Origin: Carallia brachiata
Lineage: Eukaryota > Streptophyta > Magnoliopsida > Malpighiales > Rhizophoraceae
Assembly: GCA_021464245.1 (NCBI GenBank)
Contig: JADCRB010000114.1
Span: forward strand, 3,224,001 to 3,288,000
Direction: 5' to 3'
DNA: 64,000 bases
In this document: positions 56,961 to 64,000 of the stretch, piece by piece
How the letters are laid out: every line of letters begins with the position of its first letter
How positions within the stretch are numbered: position 1 is the stretch's first letter
Notes under the pieces: generated by a model
Seen by the model: the letters and a program-made list of their open reading frames with translations, nothing else
Database searches by the model: none
What the model was told of the DNA's origin: nothing
Position numbers and translations under genes: made by a program

Positions 56961-57394
56961 TCTATTTTTCGTACTTTTTGGCCTGCTGCGGCGGGAAAAC
57001 ACGGCCATTACGGACTGGGGAGACGGGTCTCTACTGCCTGTCGGACTCCGAGGGTCGCTAGAAGGCCATTTTCGATCCCGGGACGGCAAACACAACTGTT
57101 CGTCCCCCGACGCGGAAGGGTCTAAAGGGCATTGAAAAGCGCGCAAAAATGACAAAGTCGACGAGAATTGAATCAGGAAATACTGGCGTAGAGGAAACCA
57201 TTACTTCGAAGAATACCAAAACTAACTGAAACGGTGGAATTTGACCCCGAAGAATGGGGTCAATGGAGCGAAGCTCGATTGACAGCCTAATAGAGCTCAA
57301 AAGAGCTTTCCGTCGACTGGTTACGGCGCACGCGGTTCCACGCGCACAAAAGTTATGAACGTTCGAAGTTAAGCTCTGGATACGCGACAGCTTT

Positions 57395-57510
57395 GAGGGC
57401 AAAAATCGGCACCAGCGAATCGGATCCCGTCTGAGCCTCGAAGTTAAACGCGCTTGGGAGAGAGTAGTACCTGGACGGGTGCCTCCTGGGAAGTCCCCGT
57501 GTTGCACCCC
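57395..57510 (+). pseudogene. Diverged 5S copy D37
   Basis: Type B form with AAAAATCGG and GGTGCCTCC. Confidence 0.86.
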
Positions 57511-57685
57511 TGCGCCATTCGTAGTTGATTCGAGCTGCGGGTTGGAAATTTGGCCGTCTCAGAGTTGGGAAAGGGGGTTTGCGGTGTCTCGGACTCCGAT
57601 CCTCCCGAGAAGGCGGTTCTCAGTCCCGAGCCATTGGCATGTTGTGGGGTGCAGGCTCTTAACGATTGAGTGCGCATCCCTTGAT

Positions 57686-57803
57686 GGGTGCGTTCATACC
57701 AGCACTAATGCACCGGATCCCATCAGAACTCTGAAGTTAAACGTGCTTGGGCGAGAGTAGTACTAGGATGGGTGACCTCCTGGGAGTCCTCGTGTTGCAC
57801 CCC
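57686..57803 (+). rRNA. 5S rRNA copy C39
   Basis: 118 nt. GCGTTCAT, AACTCTGAAG and GGGAGTCC variants. Confidence 0.91.
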
Positions 57804-58230
57804 TCTATTTTTCGTACTTTTTTGCCTGCTGCGGCGGGAAAACACGGCCATTACGGACTGGAGAGCGGGTCTCTGCTGCCTATCGGACCGAGGGTCGCGA
57901 GAAGCCCATTTTCGATCCCGGGACGGCAAACACAACTTCGTCCCCCGGCGCGGAAGGGTCTAAAGGGCATTGAAAAGAGCACAAAACGACAAAGTCGACG
58001 AGAATTGAATCAGGAAATACTGCGTAGAGGAAACCATTACTTCGAAGAAGACCAAAACTAACTGAAACGGTGGAATTTGACCCCGAAGAATGGGGTCAAT
58101 GGAGCGAAGCTCGATTGACAGCCTAATAGAGCTCAAAAGAGCTTTCCGTCGACTGGTTACGGCCACGCGGTTCCACGCGCACAAAAAGTTATGAACGTTC
58201 GAAGTTAAGCTCTGGATACGCGACAGCTTT

Positions 58231-58347
58231 GAGGGCAAAAACCGGCACCAGCGAATCGGATCCCGTCTGAGCCTCGAAGTTAAACGCGCTTGGGAGAGAG
58301 TAGTACCTGGACGGGTGGCCTCCTGGGAAGTCCCCGTGTTGCACCCC
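58231..58347 (+). pseudogene. Diverged 5S copy D38
   Basis: Type B consensus form. Confidence 0.87.
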
Positions 58348-58500
58348 TGCCATTCGTAGTTGATTCGAGCTGCGGGTTGGAAATTTGGCCGTCTCAGAGT
58401 TGGGAAAGGGGTTTGGGCGGTGTCTCGGCTCCCATCCTCCCGAGAAGCCATTGGCATGTTGTGGGGCAGGCTCTTAACGATTGAGTGCGCATCCCTTGAT

Positions 58501-58615
58501 GGGTGCTCATACCAGCACTAATGCACCGGATCCCATCAGAACTCCAAAGTTAAACGTGCTTGGCGAGAGTAGTACTAGGATGGGTGACCTCCTGGGAGTC
58601 CTCGTGTTGCACCCC
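58501..58615 (+). rRNA. 5S rRNA copy C40
   Basis: 115 nt. Losses at GGGTGCTCAT (two), CTTGGCGAG (one) and GGGAGTCC (one). Confidence 0.88.
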
Positions 58616-59050
58616 TCTATTTTTCGTACTTTTTGCCTGCTGCGGCGGGAAAACACGGCCATTACGGACTGGGGAGACGGGTCTCTACTGCCTGTCGGAC
58701 TCCGAGGGTCGCGAGAAGGCCCATTTTCGATCCCGGGACGGCAAACACAACTGTTCGTCCCCCGCGCGGAAGGGTCTAAAGGGCATTGAAAAGCGCGCAA
58801 AAATGACAAAGTCGACGAGAATTGAATCAGGAAATACTGGCGTAGAGGAAACCATTACTTCGAAGAATACCAAAACTAACTGAAACGGTGGAATTTGACC
58901 CCGAAGAATGGGGTCAATGGAGCAAAGCTCAATTGACAGCCTAATAGAGCTCAAAAAGAGCTTTCCGTCGACTGGTTACGGCGCACGCGGTTCCACGCGC
59001 ACAAAAAGTTATGAACGTTCGAAGTTAAGCTCTGGATACGCGACAGCTTT

Positions 59051-59167
59051 GAGGGCAAAAACTGGCACCAGCGAATCGGATCCCGTCTGAGCCTCGAAGT
59101 TAAACGCGCTTGGGAGAGAGTAGTACCTGGACGGGTGGCCTCCTGGGAAGTCCCCGTGTTGCACCCC
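59051..59167 (+). pseudogene. Diverged 5S copy D39
   Basis: Type B form with AACTGGCACC. Confidence 0.87.
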
Positions 59168-59342
59168 TGCGCCATTCGTAGTTGATTCGAGCTGCGGGTT
59201 GGAAATTTGGCCGTCTCAGAGTTGGGAAAGGGGTTTGGGCGGTGTCTCGGACTCCGATCGTCCCGAGAAGGCGGTTCTCGGTCCCGAGAAGCCATTGGCG
59301 ATTGTGGGTGCAGGCTCTTAACGATTGTGTGCATCCCTTGAT

Positions 59343-59457
59343 GGGTGATCATACCAGCACTAATGCACCGGATCCCATCAGAACTCGAAGTTAAACGTGC
59401 TTGGGCGAGAGTAGTACTAGGATGGGTGACCTCCTGGGAGTCCTCGTGTTGCACCCC
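59343..59457 (+). rRNA. 5S rRNA copy C41
   Basis: 115 nt. Losses at GGGTGATCAT (two), AACTCGAAG and GGGAGTCC. Confidence 0.88.
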
Positions 59458-59882
59458 TCTATTTTTCGTACTTTTTGCCTGCTGCGGCGGGAAAACAGCC
59501 ATTACGGACTGGGGAGACGGGTCTCTGCTGCCTGTCGGACACCGAGGGTCGCGAGAAGCCCATTTTCGATCCCGGGACGGCAAACACAACTGTTCGTCCC
59601 CCGGCCGGAAGGGTCTAAAGGGCATTGAAAAGCGCACAAAAACGAAAGTCGACGAGAATTGAATCAGGAAATACTGGCGTAGAGGAACCATTACTTCGAA
59701 GAGACCAAAACTAACTGAAACGGTGGAATTTGACCCCGAAGAATGGGGTCAATGGAGCGAAGCTCGATTGACAGCCTAATAGAGCTCAAAAGAGCTTTCC
59801 TTCGACTGGTTACGGCACGCGGTTCCACGCGCACAAAAAGTTATGAACGTTCGAAGTTAAGCTCTGGATACGCGACAGCTTT

Positions 59883-59998
59883 GAGGGCAAAAATCGGCAC
59901 CAGCGAATCGGATCCCGTCTGACCTCGAAGTTAAACGCGCTTGGGAGAGAGTAGTACCTGGACGGGTGGCCTCCTGGGAAGTCCCCGTGTTGCACCCC
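59883..59998 (+). pseudogene. Diverged 5S copy D40
   Basis: Type B form with AAAAATCGG and GTCTGACCTCG. Confidence 0.86.
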
Positions 59999-60174
59999 TG
60001 CGCCATTCGTAGTTGATTCGAGCTCGCGGGTTGGAAATTTGCCGTCTCAGAGTTGGGAAAGGGGTTTGGGCGGTGTCTCGGACTCCGATCTCCCGAGAAG
60101 GCGGTTCTCGTCCCGAGAAGCCATTGGCGATGTTGTGGGGCTGGCTCTTAACGATTGAGTGCGCATCCCTTGAT

Positions 60175-60291
60175 GGGTGCGTTCATACCAGCACTAATGC
60201 ACCGGATCCCATCAGAACTCGAAGTTAAACGTGCTTGGGCGAGAGTAGTACTAGGATGGGTGACCTCCTGGGAGTCCTCGTGTTGCACCCC
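60175..60291 (+). rRNA. 5S rRNA copy C42
   Basis: 117 nt. GCGTTCAT, AACTCGAAG and GGGAGTCC, the same variant as C33. Confidence 0.91.
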
Positions 60292-60718
60292 TCTATTTTC
60301 TTATTTTTTTGCCTGCTGCGGCGGGAAAACACGGCCATTACGGACTGGGGAGACGGGTCTGCGGCCTGTCGGACCGAGGGTCGCGAGAACCCATTTTCGA
60401 TCCCGGGACGGCAAACACAACTGTTCGTCCCCCGGCGCGGAAGGGTCTAAAGGGCATTGAAAAGAGCGCAAAAATGACAAAGTCGACGAGAATTGAATCA
60501 GGAAATACTGGCGTAGAGGAAACCATTACTTCGAAGATACCAAAACTAACTGAAACGGTGGAATTTGACCCCGAAGAATGGGGTCAATGGAGCGAAGCTC
60601 AATTGACAGCCTAATAGAGCTCAAAAGAGCTTTCCGTCGACTGGTTACGGCCACGCGGTTCCACGCGCACAAAAAGTTATGAACGTTCGAAGTTAAGCTC
60701 TGGATACGCGACAGCTTT

Positions 60719-60835
60719 GAGGGCAAAAACCGGCACCAGCGAATCGGATCCCGTCTGAGCCTCGAAGTTAAACGCGCTTGGGAGAGAGTAGTACCTGGAC
60801 GGGTGGCCTCCTGGGAAGTCCCCGTGTTGCACCCC
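60719..60835 (+). pseudogene. Diverged 5S copy D41
   Basis: Type B consensus form, identical to D38. Confidence 0.87.
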
Positions 60836-61009
60836 TGCGCCATTCGTAGTTGATTCGAGCTGCGGGTTGGAAATTTGGCCGTCTCAGAGTTGGGAAGGGG
60901 TTTGGGCGGTGTCTCGGACTCCGATCTCCCGAGAAGGCGGTTCTCAGTCCCGAGAAGCCATTGGCATGTTGTGGGGTGGCTCTTAACGATTGAGTGCGCA
61001 TCCCTTGAT

Positions 61010-61127
61010 GGGTGCGATCATACCAGCACTAATGCACCGGATCCCATCAGAACTCGAAGTTAAACGTGCTTGGGCGAGAGTAGTACTAGGATGGGTGACC
61101 TCCTGGGATGTCCTCGTGTTGCACCCC
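61010..61127 (+). rRNA. 5S rRNA copy C43
   Basis: 118 nt. AACTCGAAG and CTGGGATGTCC variants, with a normal GCGATCAT start. Confidence 0.92.
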
Positions 61128-61558
61128 TCTATTTTTCGTACTTTTTGCCTGCTGCGGCGGGAAAACACGGCCATTACGGACTGGGGAGACGGGTCTCCGC
61201 TGCCTGTCGGACTCCGAGGGTCGCGAGAAGCCCATTTTCGATCCCGGGACGGCAAACACAACTGTTCGTCCCCGGCGCGGAAGGGTCTAAAGGGCATTGA
61301 AAAGCGCGCAAAAATGACAAAGTCGACGAGAATTGAATCAGGAAATACTGGCGTAGAGGAAACCATTACTTCGAAGGACCAAAACTAACTGAAACGGTGG
61401 AATTTGACCCCGAAGAATGGGGTCAATGGAGCGAAGCTCGATTGACAGCCTAATAGAGCTCAAAAGAGCTTTCCGTCGACTGGTTACGGCGCACGCGGTT
61501 CCACGCGCACAAAAAGTTATGAACGTTCGAAGTTAAGCTCTGGATACGCGACAGCTTT

Positions 61559-61674
61559 GAGGGCAAAAACGGCACCAGCGAATCGGATCCCGTCTGAGCC
61601 TCGAAGTTAAACGCGCTTGGGAGAGAGTAGTACCTGGACGGGTGGCCTCCTGGGAAGTCCCCGTGTTGCACCCC
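61559..61674 (+). pseudogene. Diverged 5S copy D42
   Basis: Type B form, one base short at AAAAACGGCACC. Confidence 0.86.
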
Positions 61675-61849
61675 TGCGCCATTCGTAGTTGATTCGAGCT
61701 GCGGGTTGGAAATTTGGCCGTCTCAGAGTTGGGAAAGGGGTTTGGGCGGTGTCTCGGACTCCGATCCTCCCGAGAAGGCGGTTCTCGGTCCCGAGAACCA
61801 TTGGGATGTTGTGGGCAGGCTCTTAACGATTGAGTGCGCATCCCTTGAT

Positions 61850-61967
61850 GGGTGCGTTCATACCAGCACTAATGCACCGGATCCCATCAGAACTCGAAGT
61901 TAAACGTGCTTGGGCGAGAGTAGTACTAGGATGGGTGACCTCCTGGGAAGTCCTCGTGTTGCACCCC
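61850..61967 (+). rRNA. 5S rRNA copy C44
   Basis: 118 nt. GCGTTCAT and AACTCGAAG variants. Confidence 0.92.
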
Positions 61968-62407
61968 TCTATTTTTCGTCCTTTTTTGCCTGCTGCGGCG
62001 GGAAAACACGGCCATTACGGACTGGGGAGACGGGTCTCTGCGCCTGTCGGACCGAGGGTCGCGAGAAGCCCATTTTCGATCCCGGGACGGCAAACACAAC
62101 TGTTCGTCCCCCGGCGCGGAAGGGTCTAAAGGGCATTGAAAAGCGCGCAAAAACGACAAAGTCGACGAGAATTGAATCAGGAAATACTGGCGTAGAGGCG
62201 TAGAGGAAACCATTACTTCGAAGAGGACCAAAACTAACTGAAACGGTGGAATTTGACCCCGAAGAATGGGGTCAATGGAGCGAAGCTCAATTGACAGCCT
62301 AATAGAGCTCAAAAGAGCTTTCCGTCGACTGGTTACGGCGCACGCGGTTCCACGCGCACAAAAAGTTATGAACGTTCGAAGTTAAGCTCTGGATACGCGA
62401 CAGCTTT

Positions 62408-62517
62408 GAGGGCAAAAACGGCACCCATCGGATCCCGTCTGAGCCTCGAAGTTAAACGCGCTTGGGAGAGAGTAGTACCTGGACGGGTGGCCTCCTGGGA
62501 AGTCCCGTGTTGCACCC
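62408..62517 (+). pseudogene. Diverged 5S copy D43
   Basis: 110 nt, the shortest D copy: AACGGCACCCATCGG, GTCCCGTG and CACCCTG. The unit just upstream duplicates GGCGTAGA (about 62190-62208). Confidence 0.85.
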
Positions 62518-62695
62518 TGCGCCATTCGTAGTTGATTCGAGCTGCGGGTTGGAAATTTGGCCGTCTCAGAGTTGGAAAGGGGTTTGGGCGGTGTCTCGGA
62601 CTCCGATCGTCCCGAGAAGGCGGTTCTCAGTCCCGAGAAACCATTGGCCATGCTGTGGGGGCTGGCTCTTAACGATTGAGTGCGCATCCCTTGAT

Positions 62696-62814
62696 GGGTG
62701 CGATCATACCAGCACTAATGCACCGGATCCCATCAGAACTCCGAAGTTAAACGTGCTTGGGCGAGAGTAGTACTAGGATGGGTGACCTCCTGGGAAGTCC
62801 TCGTGTTGCACCCC
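62696..62814 (+). rRNA. 5S rRNA copy C45, exact consensus
   Basis: 119 nt, no deviations. Confidence 0.97.
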
Positions 62815-63250
62815 TCTATTTTTCGTCCTTTTTTGCCTGCTGCGGCGGGAAAACACGGCCATTACGGACTGGGGAGACGGGTCTCCGCTGCCTGTCGGAC
62901 TCCGAGGGTCGCGAGAAGCCCATTTTCGATCCCGGGACGGCAAACACAACTGTTCGTCCCCCGGCGCGGAAGGGTCTAAAGGGCATTGAAAAGCGCGCAA
63001 AAATGACAAAGTCGACGAGAATTGAATCAGGAAATACTGGCGTAGAGGAAACCATTACTTCGAAGATGACCAAAACTAACTGAAACGGTGGAATTTGACC
63101 CCGAAGAATGGGGTCAATGGAGCGAAGCTCAATTGACAGCCTAATAGAGCTCAAAAAGAGCTTTCCGTCGACTGGTTACGGCGCACGCGGTTCCACGCGC
63201 ACAAAAAGTTATGAACGTTCGAAGTTAAGCTCTGGATACGCGACAGCTTT

Positions 63251-63367
63251 GAGGGCAAAAACTGGCACCAGCGAATCGGATCCCGTCTGAGCCTCGAAGT
63301 TAAACGCGCTTGGGAGAGAGTAGTACCTGGACGGGTGGCCTCCTGGGAAGTCCCCGTGTTGCACCCC
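63251..63367 (+). pseudogene. Diverged 5S copy D44
   Basis: Type B form with AACTGGCACC, identical to D39 over the gene-like part. Confidence 0.87.
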
Positions 63368-63518
63368 TGCGCCATTCGTAGTTGATTCGAGCTGCGGGTT
63401 GGAAATTTGGCCGTCTCAGAGTTGGGAAAGGGGTTTGGGCGGTGTCTCGGACTCCGATCGTCCCGAGAAGGCGGTTCTCAGTCCCGAGAAACCATTGGCC
63501 ATGCTGTGGGGGCTGGCT

Positions 63519-63546
63519 CTTAACGATTGAGTGCGCATCCCTTGAT
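63519..63546 (+). promoter_or_regulatory. Upstream Pol III promoter elements of 5S (shown for C46)
   Basis: A TATA-like TTAACGA lies at about -27 to -21 and a GC dinucleotide near -13. These match the -28 AT-rich and -12 GC elements known for plant 5S genes. Type A units have TTAATGA here. The base at -1 is T, whereas C is reported in Arabidopsis. Confidence 0.65.
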
Positions 63547-63665
63547 GGGTGCGATCATACCAGCACTAATGCACCGGATCCCATCAGAACTCCGAAGTTA
63601 AACGTGCTTGGGCGAGAGTAGTACTAGGATGGGTGACCTCCTGGGAAGTCCTCGTGTTGCACCCC
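63547..63665 (+). rRNA. 5S rRNA copy C46, exact consensus
   Basis: 119 nt. This is the reference copy used here. The ribosomal 5S RNA of the large subunit is transcribed by RNA polymerase III from internal elements: A box about 50-64 (GTTAAACGTGCTTGG) and C box about 80-92 (AGGATGGGTGACC). Helix I pairs GGGTGC with GCACCC. Most plant 5S genes have GTTAAGC in the A box, where this species has GTTAAAC throughout the array. Confidence 0.98.
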
Positions 63666-63669
63666 TCTA

Positions 63670-63685
63670 TTTTTCGTCCTTTTTT
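63670..63685 (+). terminator. Pol III terminator T runs (shown for C46)
   Basis: T5 at 63670-63674 and T6 at 63680-63685 follow the gene end by 5 and 15 bases. Runs of four or more Ts stop RNA polymerase III. The same pattern follows nearly every C copy and is missing after every D copy. Confidence 0.85.
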
Positions 63686-64000
63686 GCCTGCTGCGGCGGG
63701 AAAACACGGCCATTACGGACTGGGGAGACGGGTCTCCGCTGCCTGTCGGACTCCGAGGGTCGCGAGAAGCCCATTTTCGATCCCGGGACGGCAAACACAA
63801 CTGTTCGTCCCCCGGCGCGGAAGGTCTAAAGGGCATTGAAAAGCGCGCAAAAATGACAAAGTCGACGAGAATTGAATCAGGAAATACTGGCGTAGAGGAA
63901 ACCATTACTTCGAAGAGGACCAAAACTAACTGAAACGGTGGAATTTGACCCCGAAGAATGGGGTCAATGGAGCGAAGCTCAATTGACAGCCTAATAGAGC

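Larger units (their letters stand above)
25835..64000 (+). repeat. 5S rDNA tandem array with dimeric units
   Basis: Each unit of about 835-866 bp holds a canonical 5S gene (C), a long spacer, a diverged 5S copy (D) and a short spacer. In the unit starting at 43146, C to D is 558 bases and D to the next C is 295. The array starts abruptly inside a short spacer at 25835 and continues past the window. Units from 25835 to 50273 (type A) differ from those at 50275-64000 (type B). B units lack about 14 bases within the GC-rich part of the long spacer, and use TTAACGA where most A units have TTAATGA upstream of C. Two C genes are truncated and one C is missing where recombination joined units. Confidence 0.97.

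Noticed and set aside
25835..64000. Dozens of overlapping 60-160 codon open frames on both strands across the array
   Set aside because: They recur once per rDNA unit, shift with unit indels and have no protein-family motifs. They are read-through of 5S genes and spacer.

Overview
This window is nuclear DNA from a flowering plant. The signs are a plant-type 5S rDNA array, a Tat-lineage Ty3/gypsy retrotransposon with two RNase H domains, a WUSCHEL-type homeobox ORF, and an intron-rich gene for a plant sphingoid long-chain base kinase. I cannot name the species.

Layout. (1) 1-7218: the 3' part of a decayed Tat-lineage LTR retrotransposon on the + strand. It runs protease, reverse transcriptase, RNase H, second archaeal-type RNase H, integrase, polypurine tract and 3' LTR. 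Between integrase and polypurine tract sits an open 203-codon ORF with a WOX homeodomain, a WUS-box-like motif and a C-terminal EAR-type motif. (2) 7219-12900: AT-rich intergenic DNA with an EF-1alpha pseudogene scrap (7501-7630), a large inverted-repeat structure (9074-11277), a nested terminal-inverted-repeat element filled with CT repeats (9850-11047), and a small acidic ORF. (3) 12930-22040, - strand: one recognisable cellular gene, an LCBK1-type kinase with eight coding exons that I could join by splice signals and reading phase. One base appears to be missing in exon 2. G-quadruplex-prone tracts lie just past its stop, and a SINE and a foldback sit in its introns. (4) 22041-25834: upstream flank, then AT-rich foldback and inverted-repeat DNA. 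(5) 25835-64000 (open at the right edge): a tandem 5S rDNA array on the + strand.

The 5S array is unusual. Its unit is about 835-866 bp and carries two 5S-like sequences: a canonical 119-nt gene (C copy) and, 558 nt downstream in the unit measured, a copy about 80% identical (D copy) that has lost the T-run terminator. Promoter-side and 3' spacer sequences of the two are also similar, so the unit looks like an old duplication of a whole 5S unit that has since been amplified as a dimer. I located 46 C copies (two truncated) and 44 D copies. Seven C copies match the window consensus exactly. Two subfamilies meet at an N (50274). A second N (35141) interrupts a 5S gene. Many short indels recur in C/G runs, so base-level variation here should be read with assembly error in mind.

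Most other open frames in the array are read-through of rDNA and are not annotated as genes.
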